A stretch of 64,000 bases of DNA from Lantana camara (lineage: Eukaryota > Streptophyta > Magnoliopsida > Lamiales > Verbenaceae). The stretch lies in the NCBI GenBank assembly GCA_037501455.1, contig CM074863.1:58633501-58697500 (forward strand), given 5' to 3'. Shown here piece by piece: positions 22,891 through 34,406 of this stretch. The translations under genes and the position numbers were made by a program. Every line of letters starts with the position of its first letter. Within the stretch, counting starts at the first letter, position 1. The notes under the pieces are model-generated. The model was not told the origin of the DNA, made no database searches, and saw nothing but the letters and a program-made list of their open reading frames with translations.

Positions 22891-23735
22891 TTTTTCTGGA
22901 GTAAGGATGGAGGAGCCTAGCTTGCGGGCAAAATTCTGTTTCATAAAGGATGGTTCATATTTGGAAAAGTCACTTTACCCGTATCCCGTTTTAGAACTAT
23001 GAACCTTCTACAGCACATGTGTGCACGTGTGATAGCATTCGTGAAAAGAGTTTTAAAACGTGCATTCTTTTACAGCATCGCATTCAAACAGTTTTATCAA
23101 CCGAACTTGTTTCAAGTTCTTTTTTAAAGCATTGCACTTAACAGTTCTGAACTTTACTTCAAGTTCTTTAATTCAGTACTTTCTTTAAAGTATTCCCTCA
23201 CTTAGTCCTTTTGACTAATACCTCTCCCGTTTTCTTGCCTCGTGGTTTCAGGTCTTGCAGCCGCAGTCTAGAGGTATCTTGAAGCTCTAGATTGTCATTT
23301 TTGTTTCAGTCAGGACTTAGTATTACCTTCTCTTTTGTGTCCTGCATATGTTTTATGGCTGCATTACTTTATGTTTCTGATACTTGAGTATCTTTGTTAT
23401 ACTCTTTCTGCTACTCTACTACCGATATTTTGAACTCTGCTATATCGGTATTTATATGTGAATATGTTACATGTTCTGATATGCCGAGTCTCTCTTACAC
23501 GATCAATATGTTCTTGCTTGTTACATGCCATCACGCACATGTTTTGAAAAGTTTTAAAATACTCTGATTTTCCGTTGCATAGCCACATCGTTATACATGT
23601 ATAGTTCTGATAGATAGCCGTTCGCTGGAGTATTTCTGGAGTGATGGCTCACACCATTACTTGGGAGGGCTTCAGTGCGGGGGTTGAGACGCCGCTCTCC
23701 TCATGTTCCAGTACGGGTGGGGGCGTTTCAAGCCT

Positions 23736-24409
23736 CGATCGAGATGGCACCTTATGAAGCTCTCTACGGACGAAAATGTAGATCCCTGTTGTTCTTTGAC
23801 TTGGAGGAATGGAATTGGACCAAACAAGAAGGTATTAAAAGAGGGTAGGAGAAGGAAAAACCCTCTAAGTCCGTACAAGAGGCTATCGACAAGGTCCAGA
23901 TAATTAGACAACGGATGAAGGCCGCTCAGCACCGACAAAAAAGTTATGCAGATCTTCGGAGAAAGAATCTGGAGTTTGAGGTTGGAGACTGGGTTTTCTT
24001 AAAGGCATCTCCACGAAAAGGGTTCTCAAAGATTGGTCGAGGAGGAAAATTAAACCCTCGGTATATGCGACCGTATGAGATTTTAGAGAAGATTGGGGAT
24101 ACGGCCTATCGATTGGATTTGCCTCCGAATTTGACTGGAATTCACAAAGTGTTTCACGTTTCACAACTCCGGAAATATTATTGAGATGAATCCGAGGTTC
24201 TACCAGTTGAAGAAGTGGAATTAGAACCAAATCTCACCTTCGTTCAGAAGCCGATTAAGATATTGGATCGAAAATTTCAGGAACTTCGAAATCGGCATAT
24301 TCCACTAGTCAAGGTTCTTTGGAGAAGTGATAAAACCGAAGAGGCTACGTGGGAGACGGAGGAAAAGATGAGAAAGTTTCACCCCGAGTTATTTCCGGCC
24401 GACCGGTGA
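23736..24409 (+). pseudogene. pol: R3 integrase C-terminus and chromodomain
   Basis: Plus-strand remnant of a different chromovirus that hosted R1: ASIEMAPYEALYGRKCRS, FFDLEEWNWTKQEG, stop near 23847, MKAAQHRQKSYADLRRKN, PYEILEKIGDTAYRLDLP, HVSQLRKYY then a stop at 24182, and a chromodomain (HIPLVKVLWRSDKTEEATWE). It is closest in wording to R2, not R1. Upstream integrase lies beyond R1, outside the window. Confidence 0.85.
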
Positions 24410-24429
24410 ATACGAGGACAGATTCATTT

Positions 24430-24440
24430 AAGGGGGAGAG
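24430..24440 (+). promoter_or_regulatory. R3 polypurine tract
   Basis: AAGGGGGAGAG, two bases before TGTAACGCCCCGAC, the R3 3' LTR start at 24443. Confidence 0.85.
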
Positions 24441-24442
24441 AC

Positions 24443-24922
24443 TGTAACGCCCCGACTTTTCAGTCGTACAGGTATGACGTATGTGTTTACCAATTTGCGC
24501 AAATTAATTGTTTATACTTGTTTAATATTTAGTTTTAATATAAATTGTTATTATTTTATTTTATTTTATTTCTTTTATTTTCGTAATTAGTATAGTTAAT
24601 TTAATAATTAAAAGTTAATGTTAATTAACTATATCTTTAATTATATTAATCAATTTCAAAATTTTCGTTGACTTTGATTTTTTCTTTAAAATGGAATTTA
24701 ATTGTGTTTATTTAATTTGAGAATGTTATGAAATTTTTAATGCATTGTTTTTTAGTGATTTAATCGCGTTTCGTTCTTATATGAATTGAAATCGAAATTT
24801 CGTGAAAATTTAGTATGTCGTAGATTTATGTGTTATGAACATGTCTATATGCCCGTTTGATGTTTTCGATCTCGTTTGGCATGGTAACAAATTTATTTTG
24901 AGTTGTGGAACCAAATCGGGGG
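24443..24922 (+). repeat. R3 3' LTR, first 480 bp
   Basis: Starts TGTAACGCCCC after the polypurine tract and breaks off at R4. A+T-rich with no ORF. The rest of this LTR is not seen again on the far side of R4, because R4 is itself truncated at 32681. Confidence 0.8.
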
Positions 24923-27900
24923 CGTAGCACCCCACACGAGAGGCACCACATCCCCCGCACTACTGTCTAACCCGAGCAACGAAATGGAGAGTCCGCACTC
25001 GGATCAAACCGTAACGAGCAGGAGACAAACAAAACAAACACCTAAGCTAGGCGGAACGTAAACCCTGTCTAGTAAAATCAACCAGCAAAGTAGAGTACAG
25101 CGGAAGACTAAAGATCAAGCACAAGCATTGGCTACAGGCCTACAGAAATTAAACACACGGCTCACATGCAGACTTGGGCTCCTCAGGCCTCTTTTAAACA
25201 ATTACAAAACCCAACAAGGGTAATTCAAATAACAAATGCATAAGTATACATATACAAATCTTACATGTTGATCCGAATTCAAGTAATACCAACGCAAATG
25301 TAGACTAAACTAACTCAGACCGACCAACTCAAAAGACTCGACTCAACTCCGCCTAGCTCCAAACTCCAAAGCAGACCTGCACACTAAAAGATTGGGGAGG
25401 GAGAGGGTCAGTCTACAACTCGATTGAGTGAGGGGGCTAACGCACACCAACCCATATATACATATAGAGCAAAGCACGTATCAAACAAAATACTATGAAT
25501 CGGGAATAGGGTTTTACATACCAAAGCCATTTTCCTAAAAGAACTCATACTTATTCATATATTCGTATATTCTTAAATTTGAAAACTCGTAAGGATTCAT
25601 AGATTCAGAAACGCATACGGATTCATATTAAAACTCATAGGGATTCATATTAAAACTCTTATGGATTCATATAATCAAATTGGTTCAAAGATTCATAAAT
25701 TCAGAGCTTAATCGAATAAATCTCTTATTAAAAACCAAACCTCCTATCCTGTTTCGTAATCATCAAAACCAAAAGAATGCAAATACCCGGCGAGTACAGG
25801 TCTCCAACCTTACTCCCATATCGAATCATACGTATTAAATCAGAAAACAAACAAATATCAAAATAATCCAACCCCAACACCATGTAGTTCGGGGAGCAAA
25901 CCCTCACTACTCATACAGATACAAACACACACGGGGTAGCGAACCCACACTGTGCCTTCCCCGGTTATCCACCGAGGGCTCAAGATACCACACCTTCCCA
26001 ACCTCCATAGGTCACACGTGAATATCTCAAATGAGAACGTGCACAGGGGTCATAACCAGCGAACCCATGGTCATCCCGGGTGCCCCTTACCCACGTCTCG
26101 GGGCCCAACACACCAGAACATAGCATATCAGAACAGATCATAACTCGCTACATACCAAACTTATCATATCGAATCCAAATCATACTTACGTACCTTATCG
26201 GAGCATACCATACCTTGCAACTTAGCATATGCTATAAACGTACCTCTCCGTGTCATCCTAATCCGCAGTTGGTATGAAGACACACGGTTTGGAGCATAGC
26301 CTCGTTGCAAAACATTTTAAGCTCATATACGCCCATACGTATAATTTCAAAAGGATTCATATCAAATCGAATTAATAAAATTCATAACATATCGTAACAC
26401 ACATATTTAATAGACATATAGTTTATATTCGCATACGGGGTGAGAAAACATCACATTAAGGCCATAGGTCGCCAAGAATGAGACAAATGAGACAAATGAT
26501 TCACCCCGGAATTAAAAGAAAAGATCCTAACCCTCACCTTACACCGACGTGGCCAAGAATGAGACAAATGATTCACCCCGGAATCAACTCGGATCACGAA
26601 ACACCACCCCGGGTGCACCTGGACAAACTGAAGATAATATGCAAAAACTTAGACTCGAGGACGAACCATATAGACGCACGGCACATGCTTAGTTGCATAA
26701 GAGATGCAAATACTTAGTCAAACTCATACACGTATCAAATTCATACAAGACGTGAAAAACACACATATCATAGCTTAACAAATTCATAATATACATTAAA
26801 GCATGTTCATGTGCACAATTAATGCATAATGAAGCATCTAAAAACATAATAAGGCTCATAAGCGATTCGTACAAACAACTCACATTACTTAAGAAACATA
26901 AAATGCATAAAAAGAGCAAATGCATATACATAAACATGCTAAAAGAAGTTAGGAATAAGTTCGGAGGTGGAAAGATACGAGAAAAATGGAATAAGAACAC
27001 AAAAAGGGGTTCCGAGTGAAATTGGACTAAAGCTGACAGTTTTGCAAGATGCACAAGCTGTAGGAAAATGTTCATAACTTGAGTTCGTGAAATGAGAATT
27101 AAGTTTTTCTTGTTGGAAATGAAAGTAGACACATATATATTTAAAATGGTAGGTGGCTCGAATCGTGGTTCAAAGCGAGTCGAAAATGGCGTAGGTTTGA
27201 AGTTGAACTAGTGCAGACTCTCGGCAAATTGGCGACACAAAATTAAACGATTATATCTCACAATCTAGAATGGATTTTGGGGTGATTCCAATTGGAGATT
27301 GTTTTAGACTCAATAAGGTTGAACATATCCAAAAATCAGCTCAATCGAAGGTCATATGAGGGGGTACCCGGCCGGGTAAAAACAAGACAGAAATCTACCC
27401 GGCCGGGGAAAACAGTGCAGAAACTTTCTGCAGTAAATCTACCCGCCCGGGTACTTTCCTTCACAAAATCTACCCGCCCGGGTAGAGGTTCTGGGCATGA
27501 AAACGAAGCAGAAACAGGGGCTATATGAATGGGGAACCAAAATTTACAAAATCCACCTCCAAACTCAACCGAATGCAATGAAAATCAAGGTGCAAGCTCA
27601 TATAAACATGCTCTATCACATATCTCAAATTCAAGGCATGGAAGCAAGGATTAAACAAGTTGCCATTAAAGCACATTCAAGCTCCATTAATGGAGTGTCA
27701 AACAAGAAGCAACCAACGAACGAAATTTAACTAAATAAACGAAGAGGAAGTTCATTCGAGTAACATATATCAAACTTGGAGCATATAATTCACATTTGAA
27801 GGCACTAGAAGAAATTCATATTTTTCACACTATTCATCATCATCAAGAAAGCCATGGATTCGAGCAAGAAAGATGAGATTCAATCGAGTAGAATCGAAAC

Positions 27901-28457
27901 ACGTGAGGAGAGGATCACAAATCTTACCTTCAATCTTCGATCGGGTAGTCGGATGAGGCAAGCCCGAGCTCAAAGCTTGAATGGCCAAAAGGGGTTTTCT
28001 TATTCTCTTTCTCCCTTCCCTTCTTCTTACGTGATAAAAATAAAAGAGGGAGAGGGGCTGATATTTTAAGCCAAAAAGGGTTGAAACGGGTCGGGTCAAA
28101 ATGATCCGGTCCTCTCAGATCGGATTTAAAACAGTAGGGCTATCAAATGGCTTTAGAAATAAAAGAGGTTAATTTCATAAAATTCGAATCATCGAAACGA
28201 ACTCAATGACAAGATCGAAATTCGTATTCGAATTCCCAAGCTCAAAGTAGCCACAAGGGCTCAAACACCCTAATTCACAATTAGGTCCTTAAATAGCAAA
28301 TATTGGACGATTGAGTCCAAGAACATTAATTAAATTCTAATACGCATGTAGTTAAAAAGATTACAAATAGACAAATAAGGCACACAAATCACATAATTAC
28401 TAAATTAAACTCTCCCAAGACGTCGTACCTGGATTGCCGAGAAGAAGGGGTGTTACA
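24923..28457 (-). repeat. R4 3' LTR (3535 bp)
   Basis: Minus strand TGTAACACCCC at 28457 to GGGGTGCTACG at 24923 (last base changed from A). Contains a donor-like AAG|GTAAGAT at 27928/27927 and the CTACCCGGCCGGGTA array at 27364-27485. The last 1.39 kb matches 31291-32681. Confidence 0.9.
27364..27485. repeat. Four-unit palindrome array in R4 LTR
   Basis: Units near 27364, 27395, 27439 and 27470: GTACCCGGCCGGGTAA, CTACCCGGCCGGGGAA, CTACCCGCCCGGGTAC and CTACCCGCCCGGGTAG. Units 1 and 2 have the CCGGCCGG core; units 3 and 4 share a CCGCCCGG core. Spacing is 31, 44 and 31 bp. Confidence 0.9.
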
Positions 28458-28471
28458 ATCTCCCCCCCTTA
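28458..28471 (-). promoter_or_regulatory. R4 polypurine tract
   Basis: TAAGGGGGGGAGAT on the minus strand, next to the 3' LTR start. Confidence 0.85.
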
Positions 28472-30372
28472 AGAGAACCTGGTCCCCAGGTTCGCTTGCT
28501 CGAGTTTCAAGCTCGAACTACTTTCCGTATTTACCCCAGTTCGAGGTTCATGACGTCCCGACAAGGGTTAGCTCGAGAAAGATCTTCAAGCACAAGGGGT
28601 TTGAATCATCGAATCGATCCAGTCATTTGAATTGCTCGATTGACTCGCACGATGAAGAGGGTCTAAGGTAGATTTAACTCGCACCGTTTGAGTTCATTTG
28701 AGTCAACTCTCGAGCTCAGTCATATTGCTTACACGACCAAGCTCAAACCAAATCTCCTTCTTGTCCACGAACTAGGGTCCGAAGTGTCTACCATCTGAAC
28801 CCTCTTCTTACATCTCCGACTCTTCAAAAAGGCTTGTTGCATCGTTGCAAAGCTCGACCCTTATATCATCGAAGCACACTCTCGAACACTCAAAACATAA
28901 AACAAACTAAAGATGCATGATGCACGTGATATGTATGTTCTAGAATACCGTTCACCGATGTGGAAAATTCTATCTTATTTGTGATGATTTGGTTAAAGTC
29001 GAGGTCTCCTTGTCCAGCAATCATGCCTCGAAATTCCCAATGTAGCTTGTGCATCAACATCATCTAGGTCTTCATCCATAGTTGTTGTCTATCTTCAAAA
29101 ATCCCTTGAATTCCACGCTTAACTTCTTAAGTGTTGTCTTAGTCTTGAACATGTTCCTGTTGAACTTGAATTTGTTGGACATTGGTTACGCATTATGATT
29201 CTTCATACGGTTTATGAGTTCGGTATCTCATCTTCACACTCATAGTCCGAATTTATTCTCTCATCTTGTAGGGCTTCCAAGAATTTGCCTTGCTCCGTAA
29301 CTATAATTATTCCGCGCGAAAGTTCCTTTTGGGTTTGGAACTATTTCCTCACGGTTGGCACTCTTCTTCTTGGAAATTCTAAAGTCCCAAACATCCAAAC
29401 AAGACCTCCTAGCAATCTTCTTCCATTCTCTTTTCCAAAGGCATGGTCAAATAGGAAGGTAATCACCATGCTCTCGGAATCTTTAGTAATTAAATTTTAT
29501 CTCCAAATCCCGAGTTGAATCCTTGTTCTAGTCTTCGCTGAATCTGTTTAGATTACACCATTAGAGGGACTCCTTGACACTTCTCATCCGTTATTTACCA
29601 TGGATTAATTCCAACACCTCCATACCTCTCGAACCCGAATTCTCAATAAATTACGCCCTAAACCCGTTAGATTAATCCTCATTGAAACTTGACCTTCCTT
29701 CAAGGTGTTCTATGTTCTTCGAATCTCCAATCTCATTTTAGCTTTCCAAACTGAAATTCCTCGACCCCTTCTTCGAGTTACCATATAATCTACAACCATT
29801 CTCAAAAGAGAGTCCTCAATTCCAACCCTTACTCTAACCATTTCTTCCAACTACATGGCATTGAAAACTTGAAGGTCGAAAGAAGTGACATTCTATCAAG
29901 TAACATTGAATATGCATGTTGGGTTACAATGTCGATGCTACGCATCACATAGTTTCCATTCAAGGCACACAAGATGCAAGAAATAACAATTATAACATGA
30001 TAGATAAATAATTACAGAATTTTAAAGATGTCGTGAATGCACGTGCCATGAATGCAAGTACCTCCATCCTCAGATCCATGTTGGTTTCCGAATTGAAGCC
30101 TTTGTTCTCGCTTCCATTGTTTGTTAATCTTTGATTACTCGCACTCGGAAACCATATGCTCCCCGGATCCCCACGCATAACCCTTCTTCAACCGATTCCA
30201 ACACATGTTATAGTCGTGATGAATTCCTCCACAATTCATACACGGTTGAGTTTCTTTCCTTGATTTTGAGGGATTCCCGACCTTATATTTCTTCCCGTGG
30301 GGCTCTTTTTTAGTACCGAAATGTTGAAATCCTTCTTGTACTTGTCAATTCGCACAAAATCCCACTCATCTC
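28472..30372 (-). other. R4 internal non-coding region
   Basis: About 1.9 kb with no retrotransposon domain that I can read. The 40 bases next to the polypurine tract (minus: GAACCTGGGGACCAGGTTC) match the end of pol in R2 (TCTGGGGACCAGATTC), so the end of a pol gene was once here. The rest is either deeply decayed or replaced sequence. Confidence 0.5.
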
Positions 30373-31034
30373 TCAGTCTAAATTTTCTTCTTCTTGGTCT
30401 CTTGTTATTCTCCGGCTCTCAACCGTTAAAGCTTTCATTGTAGCTTTATCCCACGTGCTCGTATCCTCCGCAATTAAGGCCTCCTTAAACTCATCATAAA
30501 GTCCTTCCATGAAGTGCCAAGTCTTCATCCCCTCGTTGTTCATAATATAAGCCACGTAAGTGCCTAGCCTCTCGAATTCTTCAATATACTCCATGACCAT
30601 TTTATTCCTTTATTTTAGGGTACGGGACTCTTCAAATCTTCGGTCTCATAAAATGGCTGGAGTATACCATTTTTCTAAATACCCGAATGAAGGTATCCCA
30701 TATCAATCCTTCTCTCGTTGCTTCAATTTGTGGGCCAACTCTCTTCCACCATTATCTCGCTTGTCTTTAAAGGAGTAATATGGCGAGTCGAGCCATATCT
30801 TGAGAGTTGCATGACCACACTTCAAATATGCTTTCCATCTCCGAAATCCACTCTTCGGCTCAAAATCATCACCTTCTTTGAATTGGGAGGGTTGAATGCC
30901 CTAAAATCCCTATGTAACATTGCCATCGGGTTCACAGGTGGCAATTCGATTGATGGTTGCTCTCCATTATGTGGATGACGATGTGATGGTTGACCAAAAA
31001 TCCGATCAATGTGGTGGCATCCTAAAAATCCCAC
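30373..31034 (-). pseudogene. gag: R4 gag remnant
   Basis: Minus-strand pieces match the R7 Gag: an N-terminal piece (FGQPSHRHPHNGEQPS, PPVNPMAMLHRDFRAFNPPN) and a later capsid piece (VMEYIEEFERLGTYVAYIMN, WHFMEGLYDEFKEALIAEDT). They are separated by stops and shifts. No zinc knuckle was found. Confidence 0.75.
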
Positions 31035-31270
31035 AACTTATATAGATATATGCATGTCGGTTAGTACGTGAGGATGACACATAATTAAAGCAAGTAAGAG
31101 CAATTAGATAAATGCAATGCATCAGAAAATATAAAATTAACAAAATGGTAAAATTCAAACGTATAACATATTGAATCATGATGCAAATGCGAGAACATAA
31201 CCACATTGTCCTATGCCGTTCGACTTAGACCGACACAACACGACTCTGAGCCCTGGTTTTGCAACCCAGA

Positions 31271-31282
31271 GCTCTGATACCA
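31271..31282 (-). promoter_or_regulatory. R4 primer binding site (tRNA-iMet)
   Basis: TGGTATCAGAGC on the minus strand, 8 bp from the LTR end at 31291. Confidence 0.9.
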
Positions 31283-31290
31283 CTTTAAGA

Positions 31291-32681
31291 TGTAGCACCC
31301 CGCACGAGAGGCACCACATCCCCCGCACTACGGTCTAACCCGAGCAACGAAATGGAGAGTCCGCACTCGGATCAAACCGTAGCGAGCAGGAGAAACAAAA
31401 CAAACACCTAAGCTAGGCGGAACGTAAACCCTGTCTAGTAAAATCAACCAGAAAAGCAGAGTACAGCGGAAGACTAAAGATGAAGCACAAGCATTGGCCA
31501 CAGGCCTACAGAAATTAAACACACGGCTCACATGCAGACTTGGGCTCCTCAGGCCTCTTTTAAACAATTACAAAACCCAACAAGGGTAATTCAATTAACA
31601 AATGCATAAGTATACATATACAAATCTTACATGTTGATCCGAATTCAAATAATACCAATGCAAATGTAGACTAAACTAACTCAGACCGACCAACTCAAAA
31701 GACTTGACTCAACTCCGCCTAGCTCCAAACTCCAAAGCAGACCTGCACACTAAAAGATTGGGGAGGGAGAGGGTCAGTCTACAACTCGACTGAGTGAGGG
31801 GGCTAACGCACACCAACCCATATATACATATAGAGCAAAGCACGTATCAAACAAAAGACTATGAATCGGGAATAGGGTTTTACATACCAAAGCCATTTTC
31901 CCAAAAGAACTCGTACTTATTCATATATTCGTATATTCTTAAATTTGAAAACTCGTAAGGATTCATAGATTCAGAAATGGATACAGATTCATATTAAAAC
32001 TCATAGGGATTCATATTAAAACTCTTATGGATTCATATAATCAAATTGGTTCAAAGATTCATAAATTCATAGCTTAATCGAATAAATCTCTTATTAAAAA
32101 CAAAACCTCCTATCCCGTTTCATAATCATCAAAACTAAAAGAATGCAAATACCCGGCGAGTACGGATCTCCAACCTTACTTCCATATCGAATCAAAAGTA
32201 TCATAACAGAAAACCAACAAATATCATAAACAATCCAACCCCAACACCATGTAGTTCGGGGAGCAAACCCTCACTACTCATACAGATACAAACACACACG
32301 GGGTAGCGAACCCACACTGTGCCTTCCCCGGTTATCCACCGAGGGCTCAAGATACCACGCCTTCCCAACCTCCCTAGGTTGCACGTGAATATCTCAAATG
32401 AGAACGTGCACAGGGGTCATAACCGGCAACCCCATGGTCGTCCCGGGTCCCCCTTACCCACGTCTCGGGGCCCAACATATCAAAACAGAGCATATCAGAA
32501 CAGATCATATCATAACTCGCTACATATTAAACTTATCATATCGAATCAAAATCATACTTACGTACCTTATCGGAGCATACCATACCTTGCAACTTAGCAT
32601 ATGCTATAAACGTACCTCTCCGTGTCATCCTAAACTGCAGCTGGTATGAAGATACACGGTTTGGAGCATAGCCTCGTTGCA
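31291..32681 (-). repeat. R4 5' LTR, truncated
   Basis: Matches 24923-~26316 of the 3' LTR closely up to the shared GCCTCGTTGCA and then changes to R5 coding sequence. The promoter half of the LTR, including the palindrome array and donor, is missing. Confidence 0.9.
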
Positions 32682-34406
32682 TCCGAAACCCTACAAGCTC
32701 CAATGGCTCAATGAACTTGGTGAGTTGAAGGTAACAAAACAAGTTCTCATTTCTTTTTCCATTGGTAAATACACGGATGAAGTACTTTGTGATGTGGTAC
32801 CTATGCATGTCGGACATATTTTGCTTGGGAGGCCGTGGTCATTTGATACGACCACATTGCATGATGGATACAAAAACAGGTATAATTTTACCAAAGAAGG
32901 CCGAAACATCATTTTGGCACCTCTACCACCCAATCAAGTGTACAAAGAACAATGCCAATTGAAAGAGTCTATTTCAGCCTCTTCTAAACGAAATGATTGT
33001 AATAGTGAATGTGAAAAAGAAGGAGAAAAAAAAGTAGTTGAAAAGAAAGAATGTGAGAAGGGAGGAAAAAAAGAAGTTGAAAAGAAAGAAAGTGAAAAGG
33101 GAGGAAAAAAAGAAGTTGAAAAGAAAGAAAAGAAGAGAATGAGTTTCCTCACAAAAGAAAAAGAAATTGAGAGTGTTTTTAAAAAAGAAAAGTTGGTGAT
33201 GATAATGATGTATAAGAAGACCTTCTTATCTTCTAACGACACACCTCTCTACCTAGTATTGCTTCCTCTCTTTTGTAGGAGTTCAAAGATGTGTTTCCGG
33301 AGGAGATTCCACCCGGATTGCCTCCAATTCGTGGGATAGAGCACCAAATTGACCTAATTCCGGGGGCTGCAACTCCAAATCGACCAGCCTATAGAAGCAC
33401 CCCTCAAGAAGCTAAGGAACTCCAAAAACAAGTCGAGGAATTGCTTGAGAAAGGGTTCGTACGTGAGAGCATGAGTCCATGTGTTGTTCCGGTTCTTTTG
33501 GTGCCTAAAAAGGATGGTACTTGGCGAATGTGCGTGGATTGTAGAGCTCTCAACAAGATCACGGTAAAGTATCGTTATCCCATACCTCGCCTTGATGGTA
33601 TGATTGATGAATTGCATGGTTCTACAATTTTCTCTAAGAATGATTTGAAAAGTGGATATCATCAAATACGCATGCGAGAAGGTGATGAATAGAAAACGAC
33701 ATTTAAAACAAAGCATGGATTGTATGAATGGTTAGTAATGCCCTTTAGTTTAACTAATGCACCTAGTACATTCATGAGATTGATGAATCATGTGTTACGT
33801 GCTTATATTGGCAAGTTTGTAGTCGTTTATTTTGATGATATATTAATTTACAGCCATAACTTGCATGAACATGTTGAGCATTTGAAAATGGTACTTGAGG
33901 TGTTAAGAAAAGAGAACTTGTATGCTAAACTCAAAAAGTGTAATTTTTGCATGGATAGAATTATGTTTCTTGGATTTGTTGTAAGTGCAGGTGGTATTGA
34001 AGTAGATGAAGAGAAGGTGAAGGCAATTAAAAAGTGGCTTACACCTAAGTCCATTACGGAAGTTCGAAGCTTTCATGGCTTAGCCGGATTTTATAGGAGG
34101 TTTGTGCCCAATTTCAGCACCATTGCAGCTCCTTTGACAGAAGTTATCAAGAAGAGTGTTCGATTCAAGTTGGGGGAAGCTCAAGAAAAGGCGTTTCAAA
34201 CGTTGAAATCAAAGCTAAGTTCAGCTCCTCTTTTACTTTTACCGAATTTTTCTAAAGCCTTTGAAATCGAATGTGATGCTTCCGGTATTGGTATAGGTGT
34301 CGTGCTTATGCAAGAAAGGAGGCCAATCGCTTACTTTAGTGAGAAATTAAATGGAGCAGCCTTGAACTATTCCACCTATGACAAGGAATTGTATGCTTTG
34401 GTTTGA
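32682..34406 (+). pseudogene. pol: R5 pol: protease end, Lys/Glu linker, RT, RNase H start
   Basis: Protease C-terminus (KPYKLQWLNELGELKVTKQV), then a Lys/Glu-rich linker with a 13-residue repeat (about 33010-33140), then RT ([51 protein letters not shown]) and RNase H ([18 protein letters not shown]). A TAG at 33690-33692 replaces the Trp of the GDEWKT context, and a TGA at 34404-34406 ends the RNase H frame where Arg is usual. There is a one-frame change near 33290 between linker and RT. Confidence 0.85.

Larger units (their letters stand above)
3776..23730 (+). mobile_element. R1, Tekay/Del-like chromovirus (Ty3/gypsy), split by R2 and truncated by C1
   Basis: Order: 5' LTR tail (3776-4485), primer site, extra ORF, gag, protease, RT, RNase H, integrase, chromodomain, polypurine tract, 3' LTR (19648-23730). 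The integrase reading frame is broken at 10076 by R2 and resumes at 18913 with the protein continuous across the insertion (ending ESWKECL, resuming PLVEFAYNN). The 4083-bp LTR is long, as in Tekay-type chromoviruses. R1 itself landed in the integrase of R3; the 3' LTR ends GGGCGTTTCA, a variant of the 5' LTR end GGGCGTTACA, and R3 coding sequence follows at once. Stops, a 68-bp duplication and a zinc-finger change make it non-coding for a full polyprotein. Confidence 0.9.
19648..23730 (+). repeat. R1 3' LTR (4083 bp)
   Basis: Runs from TGTAACAGCCC to GGGCGTTTCA. Contents in order: A+T-rich U3, a TATA box at ~20718, a pyrimidine-rich leader, a donor-like ATAG|GTTAGT at 20830/20831, a long A+T-rich tract with a TG-rich microsatellite (21533-21611), GAATAGTAAT repeats (21646-21700), a CATATGTTTTACAGACA repeat (22366-22440) and a three-unit ~46-bp minisatellite (22760-22890). 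The terminal 709 bp match the 5' LTR tail at 3776-4485. Confidence 0.9.
24923..32681 (-). mobile_element. R4, gag-only chromovirus relative lacking pol
   Basis: Minus-strand element: 3' LTR 24923-28457, internal region 28458-31290, 5' LTR 31291-32681 (only the last 1.39 kb of a 3.54-kb LTR). The internal region is about 2.8 kb and shows only a decayed gag and the non-coding tail before the polypurine tract. No protease, RT, RNase H or integrase motif is readable in any frame. That fits a non-autonomous TR-GAG or LARD-like derivative moved in trans. The truncated 5' LTR joins R5 abruptly at 32681. Confidence 0.8.

Noticed and set aside
26689..27132. 147-aa minus-strand frame in R4 LTR
   Set aside because: A+T-rich LTR interior giving a Leu/Phe/Tyr-rich translation without domain; not recognised as coding.
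27364..27485. CRISPR-like array of short palindromic repeats
   Set aside because: Plant LTR context, irregular spacers that are not unique equal-length units, and no cas genes.
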